From the NCBI RefSeq assembly GCF_002080045.1, contig NZ_MUIN01000012.1:402013-466012 (forward strand): 64,000 bases of DNA, in the 5' to 3' direction. The notes under the pieces were generated by a model. The model had not been told where the DNA came from and made no database searches. It saw only the letters and a list, made by a program, of their open reading frames with translations. Of the stretch, positions 56,094-64,000 are shown in pieces (within the stretch, counting starts at the first letter, position 1; every line of letters starts with the position of its first letter). The translations under genes and the position numbers were made by a program. The DNA is from Pseudomonas sp. Bc-h. GTDB taxonomy: Bacteria; Pseudomonadota; Gammaproteobacteria; Pseudomonadales; Pseudomonadaceae.

Positions 56094-59000
56094 TCAGGAT
56101 TCTTCTATATCGAGCAACAGGTTTTCCAGCGCCTCGCGATACTCGCCCGGCTCCTGCCACAAGCCACGCTGCTGGGCTTCGAGCATGCGCTCGGTCATGT
56201 CCCGCAAGGCATCGGGATTGTGCTGCTGGATGAACGTTCGGGTCGACGGATCGAGCAGATAAGCGTCCGCCAACAACGCGTATTGGTGATCGTCGATCAA
56301 TTCGGTGGTGGCGTCGAAGGCGAACAGGAAATCCACCGTCGCGGCCATCTCGAACGCGCCTTTATAGCCGTGGCGCTTGACCCCTTCGATCCATTTCGGA
56401 TTGGCTGCCCGCGCGCGAACCACCCGGTTCAGCTCTTCTTTGAGGCTGCGAATCTTCGGCAGATCGGGCTGGCTATGATCGCCGTGGTAGCTGGCAACCT
56501 TGCCGCCACTGAGGCTTTCCACGGCAGCGAGCATGCCGCCCTGAAATTGGTAATAGTCGTTGGAATCCAACAGATCGTGCTCACGATTGTCCTGATTCTG
56601 CACCACCGCCTGCGCCTGGCTCAGGCGCTTGGCGAAGTCGCTGCGCGCCGGAGTTCCCTCATCGGCTGCGCCATAGGCGTAGCCACCCCAGTTGAGGTAG
56701 ACCTCGGCGAGATCTTCACGGGTCTGCCACAAGCGACCGTCGATGGCATTCTGCACACCTGCGCCATAGGCACCCGGCTTGGCGCCGAAGATGCGCCAGC
56801 CCGCCTGTTTAGCCGCTTGTTCGGCGCTCAACCCGTCGCGCTGCAGCTGATCGCGCTCCTGGCGCACCCTCGCCGCCAACGGGTTCATGTCATCCGGTTC
56901 GTCCAGCGCAGCGACGGCCTGCACCGCGGCATCGAACAGACGGATCAGATTGGCGAAGGCATCGCGGAAAAATCCGGACACCCGCAGGGTCACATCGACA
57001 CGCGGGCGGTCCAGCAGACTCAGGGGCAGGATCTCGAAATCGTCGACCCGCTGGCTGCCCGTCGCCCACACCGGACGCACCCCCATCAGCGCCATGGCCT
57101 GAGCGATATCGTCGCCACCGGTGCGCATGGTGGCCGTGCCCCAGACCGACAACCCCAGTTGACGTAAATAGTCGCCGTGGTCCTGTAAGTGCCGTTCCAG
57201 CAACAGATTTGCCGATTGGAAACCGATGCGCCACGCGGTCATGGTTGGCAGGTTGCGCACATCGACCGAGAAGAAATTGCGCCCGGTCGGCAGCACGTCC
57301 AGGCGACCACGGCTCGGCGCACCGCTGGGTCCGGCGGGCACGAAACGGCCGCTCAGGGCGTCCAGCAGGCCACGCATTTCAGCGGGCCCGCAGGCGTCGA
57401 GCCGTGGAGCCACAACTTCTCTTATTGCGTTAACAATAAGCTCTAGATCATTGTTTTCAAACGGATTGACGAAGTCGTTTCGTGAAACGATTTGCTCGAT
57501 CATTGCGGCGCCATACAGCTCCAATCGCTCGCGGGTATCGCCGGCCGTGCGCCAGGGTTCCTCGCTCACCTCATCCAGTACATGAGGTTTCGGGCCCATC
57601 CATGGCTCGCCAAGCACACAATCCAGGGGGTCGAAATTCAGGTCGAGCGCCGTGCTCAATGCCCGAAGCAGACTTGCCTGGGCGCCACGGCCGTCGCCAC
57701 GAGGCACGCGCAGGATGGCGAGCAAGGTGTCGATGCGCAGCCGCCCGCTTGGCGACTCTCCAAAGATATGCAGGCCATCGCGGATCTGCGACTCCTTCAA
57801 ATCACACAGGTAGGTGTCCAGACGCGGCAGCCAGATTGCCGCATCGGCGTCGCTGTCGAGGTTGTCGTCCAGGGCCAGCTCGCGATCGATATGGGTCTCG
57901 CGGACCAGATTCAGAATGTCCTTTTGCAGCGCCCGAGCGCGGCGCGGATCGAGCAACTGCGCTTCGTAGTACTCGTCAGCCAGCAGTTCGAGATTACGCA
58001 GCGGCCCGTAGGTTTCGGCGCGGGTCAGCGGCGGCATCAGGTGATCGATGATCACCGCCTGAGTGCGGCGCTTGGCCTGAGCCCCCTCGCCCGGATCGTT
58101 GACGATGAACGGATAGATGTTCGGCATGGCGCCGAGAATCGCGTCCGGCCAGCAGTTTTCGGAAAGCCCGACGCCCTTGCCCGGCAGCCATTCCAGGTTG
58201 CCGTGCTTGCCGACGTGAATCACCGCGTGGGCGCCGTAACTTTTGCGCAGCCAGAAGTAGAACGCCAGATAGCCATGGGGTGGGACCAGGTCGGGGTCGT
58301 GATAGACCGCGCTGTGATCGACGTTGTAACCGCGGGCCGGTTGAATGCCGACGAAGGTCAAACCGAAGCGCAGCCCGGCAATCATCATCCGGCCGCTGCG
58401 GCACATCGGATCATTTTCGGGTGAACCCCAGCGCTCGACCACCGCATTGCGATTGGCCTCGGGCAAGGCCTGGAATGCGGCCAGATACTGGTCCATGGCG
58501 AGGCTTTGATGGCAGGGCCGCTGATCAAGGCTGTCAGGATCGTTGGTCACGCCGCCGAGCAAGGCATGGATCAGCGCAGTTCCGCTGTCGGGCAACCCTT
58601 GGACGGGATAGCCCTCGCCTTGCAGGGACTTCAGAATATTCAGCGCCGCCGCCGGGGTATCCAGCCCGACGCCGTTGCCGATGCGCCCGTCGCGGGTCGG
58701 ATAGTTGGCCAGAATCAGCGCCACACGCTTGTCGGCATTGACCGTGCGCGCCAACAGCACCCAGCGCCGCGCCAGTTCAGCGACAAAATCCATGCGCTCC
58801 GGCGCCGCGCGATAACAGACCACGTCCGACTGACTGCGCTCGCTGTACCAGGCCAGGTCCTTGAAGCTGATCGGGCGGCTGATGATGCGACCGTCCAGTT
58901 CCGGCAAGGCGATGTGCATCGCCAGATCCCGCGGCCCGAGGCCCTGCTCGCTGGCCTGCCAGGCGGGCTCGTTATCCTGGGCGCAAATGGCTTGAATGAC

Positions 59001-59858
59001 CGGGATATTGCGACGGAACGGTCGCAAATGCGGCGCCTCCGGGCTCGACTGGGCGAAACCGGTGGTGTTGAGAATGACCTCGCATTCGGTCTCGTCCAGC
59101 CAGTCCTGGACTGCCGCCAGACAACCCGGCTCTTTAAGACTGGCGACCGCAATGGGCAGTGGGTTCAGGCCTTGGGCCAGCAGCCGCTCGCAGAATACAT
59201 CGATGAAGCCGGTGTTTGCCGCCTGCAAATGCGAGCGATAGAACAAAACGGCCGCCACCGGATGATCGGCCTGCCATTCAGCCCGCCAGTCTTCAAGCTG
59301 CGCAGTGGCCTTTCGCGGGTGGTAGATCGCGGTACGCGGCAGGGTCTGTGGTTCTTTCCAGAGGTAGTCACGGTCCAGCCAGCGACTGGCCAGGCAATTG
59401 AACAACTCCAGCGCGTTCTGCTTGCCGCCCTGACGCAGGTAGTGCCAAAGCCGATCTCGATCCTCGGGAGGCTCGGTACTGAGGTCGCTCAGCTCAGGGT
59501 CCGGACGATCATCGCCGGGCACCAGAATCAGCTTGACACCCTTGGCCGCAAGCTCCACCAGCCGCTCGACGCCGTAGCGCCAATAGCCGATGCCGCCGTG
59601 CAACGAAATCAGGATCACCTTGGCGTGGCGCAGCACCTCATCGACATACAGGTCGACGGATGCGTGGTTCTGCACCTGCATAGGGTTGGCCAGGCGCAGA
59701 CTGGGGTAATCGTCTGGCAACTGCTGCGCGGTTTGCGCGAGCAATGCCAAGTGGGAATCGCCGCTGCACAGAATCACCAGCTCGGCGGGGGTTTGCCCAA
59801 GGTCAGCAATGCTGTCGTCGGGGACAAAGCCGCCGGGCTGGGTGCGCAGCAGGTGCAT
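56094..59858 (-). CDS. cobN: Cobaltochelatase subunit CobN
   Basis: 1254 residues, the usual length for CobN. GGIGYWRYGVERLVELAAKG, HVGKHGNLEWLPGKGVGLSE, LGAMPNIYPFIVNDPGEGAQ and AYGAADEGTPARSDF are typical blocks of the CobN/magnesium-chelatase H domain that binds the corrinoid ring. It inserts Co2+ into hydrogenobyrinate a,c-diamide in the aerobic B12 pathway, with the ATPase and VWA subunits encoded next. It follows cobW by 2 bases, so transcription continues from the cobalamin-controlled leader. Confidence 0.96.
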   Translation of the reverse strand: MHLLRTQPGGFVPDDSIADLGQTPAELVILCSGDSHLALLAQTAQQLPDDYPSLRLANPMQVQNHASVDLYVDEVLRHAKVILISLHGGIGYWRYGVERLVELAAKGVKLILVPGDDRPDPELSDLSTEPPEDRDRLWHYLRQGGKQNALELFNCLASRWLDRDYLWKEPQTLPRTAIYHPRKATAQLEDWRAEWQADHPVAAVLFYRSHLQAANTGFIDVFCERLLAQGLNPLPIAVASLKEPGCLAAVQDWLDETECEVILNTTGFAQSSPEAPHLRPFRRNIPVIQAICAQDNEPAWQASEQGLGPRDLAMHIALPELDGRIISRPISFKDLAWYSERSQSDVVCYRAAPERMDFVAELARRWVLLARTVNADKRVALILANYPTRDGRIGNGVGLDTPAAALNILKSLQGEGYPVQGLPDSGTALIHALLGGVTNDPDSLDQRPCHQSLAMDQYLAAFQALPEANRNAVVERWGSPENDPMCRSGRMMIAGLRFGLTFVGIQPARGYNVDHSAVYHDPDLVPPHGYLAFYFWLRKSYGAHAVIHVGKHGNLEWLPGKGVGLSENCWPDAILGAMPNIYPFIVNDPGEGAQAKRRTQAVIIDHLMPPLTRAETYGPLRNLELLADEYYEAQLLDPRRARALQKDILNLVRETHIDRELALDDNLDSDADAAIWLPRLDTYLCDLKESQIRDGLHIFGESPSGRLRIDTLLAILRVPRGDGRGAQASLLRALSTALDLNFDPLDCVLGEPWMGPKPHVLDEVSEEPWRTAGDTRERLELYGAAMIEQIVSRNDFVNPFENNDLELIVNAIREVVAPRLDACGPAEMRGLLDALSGRFVPAGPSGAPSRGRLDVLPTGRNFFSVDVRNLPTMTAWRIGFQSANLLLERHLQDHGDYLRQLGLSVWGTATMRTGGDDIAQAMALMGVRPVWATGSQRVDDFEILPLSLLDRPRVDVTLRVSGFFRDAFANLIRLFDAAVQAVAALDEPDDMNPLAARVRQERDQLQRDGLSAEQAAKQAGWRIFGAKPGAYGAGVQNAIDGRLWQTREDLAEVYLNWGGYAYGAADEGTPARSDFAKRLSQAQAVVQNQDNREHDLLDSNDYYQFQGGMLAAVESLSGGKVASYHGDHSQPDLPKIRSLKEELNRVVRARAANPKWIEGVKRHGYKGAFEMAATVDFLFAFDATTELIDDHQYALLADAYLLDPSTRTFIQQHNPDALRDMTERMLEAQQRGLWQEPGEYREALENLLLDIEES

Positions 59859-59860
59859 GC

Positions 59861-60937
59861 TTAGCCTTTGATCCCGGTGGTAAGCGCAGCGCGCAGTTGC
59901 GCTTCCAGCACGGTCGCGTCCAGTTCCTGGCCGATCAGTACCAGATGAGTGACGCGCTCTTCATCAGCTTTCCAGGCGCGGTCGAAGTGTTTGTCAAAAC
60001 GCGTCCCGACGCCTTGCACCAGCAGACGCATAGGCTTGCCCGGAATCGCCGCAAAGCCCTTGACCCGCAGAATCCCGTGCTGCACCACTGCCTGAGTCAG
60101 GGCGTCGAGCAACAGCGCTTCGTCGGCCTGCGGCAAGGAAATGGAAATCGAGTCGAAGGCGTCGTGATCGTGGTCGTCGTGGTCATCGCCTTCGTGGTGA
60201 TCGTGATGGGTCTTGCGGCCATCGATGTGCAGCTCGGACTCGGCGCCCAGGCCCAGCAATACACTGATCGGCAACTGGCCTTTGCTGGCTTCGATGACTT
60301 TCACCGCAGGCGGCAGCTCTTCGGCGACTTCAGCGCGCACCGCCGCCAGGGCGTCGGCGTCGAGCATGTCGGCCTTGTTGAGGATGACCAGATCGGCGCT
60401 CGCCAGCTGATCGGCGAACAGCTCATGCAGTGGCGATTCGTGGTCCAGGTTCGGGTCGAGTTTGCGCTGGGCATCGACCTGATCCGGGAACGCAGCGAAG
60501 GTGCCGGCGATTACAGCCGGGCTGTCGACCACAGTAATCACGGCGTCAACGGTGCAGGCGTTGCGGATTTCCGGCCACTGGAAGGCCTGGACCAGCGGCT
60601 TTGGCAGAGCCAGACCCGAGGTTTCAATCAGAATGTGATCGAGATCGCCGCGACGGGCAACCAGTTCCTGCATCACCGGGAAGAACTCTTCTTGCACGGT
60701 GCAGCACAGGCAGCCGTTGGCCAGCTCGTAGACACGGCCGGTGGCTTCTTCTTCGGTGCAGCCGATGGTGCATTGCTTGAGGATGTCGCCGTCGATGCCC
60801 AGCTCGCCGAACTCGTTGACGATCACTGCGATACGACGCCCTTCGGCGTTGTCGAGCATGTGGCGCAGCAGCGTGGTTTTGCCCGAGCCGAGAAAGCCGG
60901 TGACGATGGTGACGGGAAGTTTGGCCAGTGTTTTCAT
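59861..60937 (-). CDS. cobW: CobW GTPase (COG0523 metallochaperone)
   Basis: 358 residues. VTIVTGFLGSGKTTLLRHML is Walker A. GCLCCTVQEEFF is the CxCC metal site. ILIETSGLALP and LNKADM are the G motifs. A His/Asp-rich stretch, HHDHHEGDDHDDHDHD, lies at about residue 244 and can bind cobalt or zinc. CobW is thought to deliver cobalt to the chelatase. It is the first gene of the leftward operon, behind the cobalamin riboswitch at 61080-61300. Confidence 0.95.
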   Translation of the reverse strand: MKTLAKLPVTIVTGFLGSGKTTLLRHMLDNAEGRRIAVIVNEFGELGIDGDILKQCTIGCTEEEATGRVYELANGCLCCTVQEEFFPVMQELVARRGDLDHILIETSGLALPKPLVQAFQWPEIRNACTVDAVITVVDSPAVIAGTFAAFPDQVDAQRKLDPNLDHESPLHELFADQLASADLVILNKADMLDADALAAVRAEVAEELPPAVKVIEASKGQLPISVLLGLGAESELHIDGRKTHHDHHEGDDHDDHDHDAFDSISISLPQADEALLLDALTQAVVQHGILRVKGFAAIPGKPMRLLVQGVGTRFDKHFDRAWKADEERVTHLVLIGQELDATVLEAQLRAALTTGIKG

Positions 60938-61079
60938 CGGATGCCCTGTGGCTTCACGGCGGGCAAACAGGACGAGAAGCGCGCAACCGCCCGTGAGGAC
61001 CGGTTCGCGATTCGATTCGCCACCGGATCACCCCGCCCGGTTGTAGTGAGAATTCGTGGCGCTGCGCGCAGTGGCAGGC

Positions 61080-61300
61080 CATTGTTCGAGGCAGGTCTCC
61101 TGGCTTACGGTAGCGAATCGCACTGACGGTTTCGTCAGGCCAATCGCATTCATCGCGCCTTCCCGCTCGCGCAGTGGCTGTGCAATGAACATGACCGTTT
61201 ACAGTTGCGGGGGCAGCTGTGGCTTGAACCACATTCCCTTCTTAGCGCCGCTGCCGGTAATGGCAGGTCGGCGAACCTCAAGTGCGCAAGGCTACGCAGT
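61080..61300 (-). ncRNA. Cobalamin riboswitch controlling cobW-cobN-chelatase genes
   Basis: Read on the minus strand, the core GCCCCCGCAACTGTAA (61199-61214) is the conserved J6/3 and L5 region. GCCAGGAGACCTGCC (61090-61104) is the 3' box, and paired arms around GTGGTTCAAGCCAC lie between. The B12 box is about 150 bases before the cobW start. Bound adenosylcobalamin should repress the leftward operon. Confidence 0.93.
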
Positions 61301-61377
61301 GGCTTGGCGAAGGTCAACGATCTCCTGCCCCCCCTGCCGATTGACGGGCGCCTGACGTCGTGGTCTCCTACACACCT

Positions 61378-61590
61378 TGTTACGGGTGCCCTTCACAGGG
61401 TGAAACGGGAAACCGGTGCGTTCAGGCCTTCGGGTCTGTGCAAGTCCGGCGCTGCCCCCGCAACGGTAAGCGAGTGAAGAGTCAGATCCACTGTGTCGGT
61501 AGCGATATGGGAAGGCGATTCTTGAAGGCATGTGTGACTTGCATGTCCCTCGCAAGCCCGGAGACCGGCCCGACAACGACACATAACAAA
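61378..61590 (+). ncRNA. Cobalamin riboswitch controlling cbtB-cbtA-cobE-cobM
   Basis: GGTGAAACGGGAAACCGGTG, the core GCTGCCCCCGCAACGGTAA (61451-61469) and the 3' box AGCCCGGAGACCGGC (61555-61569) are classical. The aptamer ends about 95 bases before cbtB. It should turn off the cobalt transporter and downstream biosynthesis genes when cobalamin is plentiful. Confidence 0.96.
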
Positions 61591-61684
61591 CCCGCGGTGG
61601 GCGGGCGCCGTTGAGTTCACTGTTGACGCTCGTCAGCGGTGCCCTTGCGCCTTCCCGTCCGCTGACACTTCAGAGGGAAGCGCC

Positions 61685-61870
61685 ATGTCGATCAGCACCA
61701 CCAGCCAGACATCCAGCAACGTCAGTACCCAGACCCAACGCCTCACCGCGGCCGTCAGCGCGATGATCCTTGGCGCCTGCCTGGTCTATTTCGCCGGTTT
61801 CTCGCACATTGACGCCGTGCATAACGCCGCGCACGACACCCGTCACAGCTCCGCCTTCCCTTGCCACTGA
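61685..61870 (+). CDS. cbtB: Cobalt transporter subunit CbtB
   Basis: 61 residues. One membrane helix (LTAAVSAMILGACLVYFAGF) is followed by the metal-binding tail FSHIDAVHNAAHDTRHSSAF with several His and a terminal PCH. This is the standard CbtB pattern, predicted to bring cobalt to CbtA. It starts behind the cobalamin riboswitch and is followed by cbtA after 11 bases. Confidence 0.94.
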   Translation: MSISTTSQTSSNVSTQTQRLTAAVSAMILGACLVYFAGFSHIDAVHNAAHDTRHSSAFPCH

Positions 61871-61881
61871 GACCTGCCGAC

Positions 61882-62601
61882 ATGTTCAAGCGTATCGCTC
61901 AAACGGCCGGTTTCACCGGACTGCTGGCGGCCCTGCTGCTGACCCTGCTGCAAAGCTTCTGGGTCGCGCCGCTGATTCTCCAGGCCGAAACCTATGAAAA
62001 AGCCCCGGCCGCTCACGAGCACGAACATACCGAAGGCGCCATGGCCGGGCATGTCCATGACGAAGAAGCCTGGGAGCCGGAAGACGGCTGGCAGCGCATC
62101 CTCTCCACCACCGGCGGCAACCTGGTGGTCGCGGTCGGCTTCGCTCTGATGCTCGCCGCGCTGTATACCCTGCGCAGCCCGAACAGCATCCGTCAGGGCG
62201 CCCTCTGGGGCCTGGCTGGCTACGCGGTGTTTGTCCTCGCGCCGACGTTGGGCCTGCCGCCCGAATTGCCAGGCACGGCCGCCGCCGACCTGACGCAACG
62301 GCAGATCTGGTGGGCCAGCACCGCAGCCTCCACCGCCGTCGGCCTGGCGCTGATCGTTTTTGCACACAACTGGCTACTGAAGGCTCTGGGCGCGGTCGTT
62401 CTGGTGATTCCACACCTCGTCGGCGCACCACAACCGGCGGTTCACTCGGCCCTGGCGCCAGAGGAACTGGAAGCGCAATTCAAGATTGCTTCGCTGCTGA
62501 CCAACGCGCTGTTCTGGGTGGCAATGGGTTTGATCAGCGCCTGGTTGTTCCGTCGTCACGAAGCCAGGTCCGCTGAGCACGGCTTGAACCACGCGGTATG
62601 A
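61882..62601 (+). CDS. cbtA: Cobalt transporter subunit CbtA
   Basis: 239 residues from ATG 61882. About five to six membrane helices, with a His/Glu-rich loop near residues 48-62 (AAHEHEHTEGAMAGHVHDEE). FKRIAQTAGFTGLLAALLLT is the first helix. The proposed role is the membrane-embedded cobalt permease working with CbtB. The stop overlaps the start of the next gene by ATGA. Confidence 0.94.
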   Translation: MFKRIAQTAGFTGLLAALLLTLLQSFWVAPLILQAETYEKAPAAHEHEHTEGAMAGHVHDEEAWEPEDGWQRILSTTGGNLVVAVGFALMLAALYTLRSPNSIRQGALWGLAGYAVFVLAPTLGLPPELPGTAAADLTQRQIWWASTAASTAVGLALIVFAHNWLLKALGAVVLVIPHLVGAPQPAVHSALAPEELEAQFKIASLLTNALFWVAMGLISAWLFRRHEARSAEHGLNHAV

Positions 62602-63023
62602 ATGAAACAGCCAACCGACCGATCCTGGTGATCGGTCTGGGCTGTCAGCGTGACTGTCCGGCATCGGTGCTCATGGGTTTGATTGAAGTCAGCCTGCTCG
62701 AGCATCGATTGTCACTGTCCGACATCACCGCCCTCGCCTCAATCGACAGCAAGTCAAATGAGCCCGGATTGCTGGAAGTGGCAGAACAGCTGCGATTGCC
62801 GCTCGGTTTCTTCAGCGCCGAAGAGCTGTCAGGCTTTGAAGCGCAATTGAGCCATCGCTCGCAGATCGTTTTCGACGTCACAGGCTGTTATGGCGTTGCC
62901 GAGAGTGCGGCGCTGGCAATGGCTTCGCATTTATCAAAATCCCCCGTCAGTCTGCTGATCCCTCGCCGCACAAGCTCTCGAGCCACCTTTGCGCTGGCCG
63001 GGCATTTTCTGGAGAACCCATGA
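62598..63023 (+). CDS. cobE: Cobalamin biosynthesis protein CobE/CbiG C-terminal type
   Basis: 141 residues, a CobE/CbiG_C domain. ILVIGLGCQRDCPASVLMGL is the N-terminal strand and loop, ALASIDSKSNEPGLLEVAEQ the middle, and DVTGCYGVAESAALAMA the conserved VxxGVAEAAAL segment. CobE binds precorrin intermediates in the aerobic pathway. ATGA overlaps on both sides couple it to cbtA and cobM. Confidence 0.9.
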   Translation: MNETANRPILVIGLGCQRDCPASVLMGLIEVSLLEHRLSLSDITALASIDSKSNEPGLLEVAEQLRLPLGFFSAEELSGFEAQLSHRSQIVFDVTGCYGVAESAALAMASHLSKSPVSLLIPRRTSSRATFALAGHFLENP

Positions 63024-63766
63024 CCGTTTTCTTCATCGGTGCAGGCCCCGGCGATCCGGATTTGATCACCGTCAAGGGCCAGCGCCTGATCCGCAGCTGC
63101 CCGGTGATCATCTATGCCGGTTCGCTGGTACCGGAGGCTGTTCTTGAGGGGCATCAGGCCCTCCAGGTGGTCAACAGCGCTGAGTTGCATCTGGAACAGA
63201 TCATTGCCTTGATGAAATCCGCTCATGCAAACGGCCAGGATGTGGCGCGCGTGCATTCTGGCGACCCGAGCCTGTATGGCGCCATCGGTGAGCAGATTCG
63301 TTGCCTGCGCGCGCTTGAAATTCCTTTCGAGATCATTCCGGGCGTCACGGCCACTGCGGCGTGTGCGGCTCTGCTGGGTACCGAGCTGACGCTGCCTGAC
63401 ATTTCCCAGAGTGTGATTCTGACGCGCTATGCCGATAAGACGGCCATGCCCGAAGGCGAAGAGTTGGGGGAGCTGGCGCGGCACAAGGCGACGATGGCGA
63501 TTCACCTGGGGGTCAATAATCTGGGGAAAATCGTCGCTGAACTGGCTCCGCATTACGGTCTGGATTGCCCGATTGCGGTGGTGCATCGGGCGAGTTGGCC
63601 GGATCAGGATTGGGTGGTCGGAACGCTGTCGGATATCGAGGATAAGGTACGGGCGAAGGGATTCAGGCGGACTGCGTTGATTCTGGTGGGGCGAGTGTTG
63701 GGGAGTGATGTGTTTGGGGAATCGTCGTTATACCGGGCGGGGCATGCGCATGTTTTCAGGCCCTGA
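63020..63766 (+). CDS. cobM: Precorrin-4 C11-methyltransferase CobM
   Basis: 248 residues, a SAM-dependent tetrapyrrole methylase. VFFIGAGPGDPDLITVKGQR is the N-terminal GAGPGDPDL motif, ARVHSGDPSLYGAIGEQIRC the second, and VTATAACAALLGTELTLPD and MAIHLGVNNLGK complete the fold. It methylates C11 of precorrin-4 to give precorrin-5. It is the last gene of the rightward cobalamin operon in this window. Confidence 0.95.
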   Translation: MTVFFIGAGPGDPDLITVKGQRLIRSCPVIIYAGSLVPEAVLEGHQALQVVNSAELHLEQIIALMKSAHANGQDVARVHSGDPSLYGAIGEQIRCLRALEIPFEIIPGVTATAACAALLGTELTLPDISQSVILTRYADKTAMPEGEELGELARHKATMAIHLGVNNLGKIVAELAPHYGLDCPIAVVHRASWPDQDWVVGTLSDIEDKVRAKGFRRTALILVGRVLGSDVFGESSLYRAGHAHVFRP

Positions 63767-63779
63767 TGGGTTTCCGGCG

Positions 63780-64000
63780 GCTCGCTTGGGGCTGATCCGT
63801 TTTTCCGGGTGACGCTGATAGGGGACTGGCTAACGCCAGACCTGTTTCGCCTTCGGCGAGTTACTTGAAAAGACACCAAGTAACCAAGTGTCCTGGCTCC
63901 CGGTTGGGCCCTCGTTCCTCGGGTCCCCTCACTCCGGCGACGCTCCGTGGGCACGCCGCCATCCGCCATCCATGGCGGGGGGCGGCTCTCGCGGCATCCA
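63780..64000. repeat. Dispersed Pseudomonas-type repeat in the region after cobM
   Basis: After cobM there is no supported gene. The sequence contains short hairpins (CGCCTTCGGCG, and CCATGGCGGGGGGCGG after CCGCCATC) and a phrase (TTCGGCGAGTTACTTGAAAAG) that I know as part of a widespread intergenic repeat in Pseudomonas genomes. The element runs off the window edge. Confidence 0.55.

Noticed and set aside
58506..59864. Plus-strand ORF of 452 codons opposite cobN
   Set aside because: A shadow frame in GC-rich DNA. CobN is unambiguous.
63604..63969. Minus-strand ORF of 121 codons at the window end
   Set aside because: It lies over the cobM 3' end and an intergenic repeat. Such frames are commonly misannotated as hypothetical proteins.

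Overview
The window looks like a chromosomal segment of a Pseudomonas of the fluorescens/syringae type. The base composition is GC-rich. Gene content is typical of the genus: a MocR/LysE pair, selD-selU, DUF1652 and DUF1615 proteins, a GlxA-type regulator, CbtA/CbtB and a CobW-CobN-ChlI-VWA chelatase cluster. Short REP/REPIN palindromes sit in many intergenic gaps. I see no rRNA, tRNA, CRISPR array, prophage or insertion sequence. Taxonomy is inferred from this content only.

Layout. 0-13 kb is mostly housekeeping and metabolic: a VOC protein cut by the window edge, a sirtuin, an M14-type peptidase, an ArsP-like permease, the selenouridine pair selD-selU, a lipoprotein, an MFS transporter, a GH13 glycosidase, and a LysE exporter divergent from a MocR regulator. 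13-22.4 kb is a sugar-acid-type catabolic island: an amidohydrolase, a 2-hydroxyacid dehydrogenase, a LacI regulator, a fused TRAP permease and DctP. Divergent from these are a Gfo/Idh dehydrogenase and an alpha-ketoglutarate-semialdehyde-type aldehyde dehydrogenase. A perfect 22-bp LacI-type palindrome lies in the divergent promoter.

23-34 kb is the most interesting region. Nine minus-strand genes, tightly packed at the upstream end, encode a Gram-negative stressosome: RsbR, RsbS, RsbT and an RsbX-like phosphatase fused to an anti-sigma-type ATPase. Directly behind follow a soluble histidine kinase, a REC-PAS-kinase-REC hybrid, a bacteriophytochrome kinase, a stand-alone receiver and a second REC-PAS-PAS-kinase-REC hybrid. 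The likely output is two-component signalling rather than an alternative sigma factor, with red/far-red light as a plausible input.

34-49 kb holds small conserved proteins, a GlxA-type regulator divergent from a cysteine hydrolase, a sodium:solute symporter with a hydroxyacid dehydrogenase, and a HAD phosphatase. It also holds a two-gene radical-SAM DNA repair cassette behind a strong LexA box, an azoreductase divergent from a LysR regulator, and UppP. 49-54.4 kb carries PnuC plus a nucleoside kinase and shows decay. A sigma-54-activator-like regulator has lost its DNA-binding domain at a REP junction and lacks GAFTGA. A quinone oxidoreductase is a deletion-scarred pseudogene. 54.4-63.8 kb is the aerobic cobalamin region: VWA and AAA+ chelatase subunits, CobN and CobW read leftward, and CbtB, CbtA, CobE and CobM read rightward. 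Each arm starts from its own cobalamin riboswitch in one shared intergenic region. The last 230 bases are a repeated non-coding sequence.
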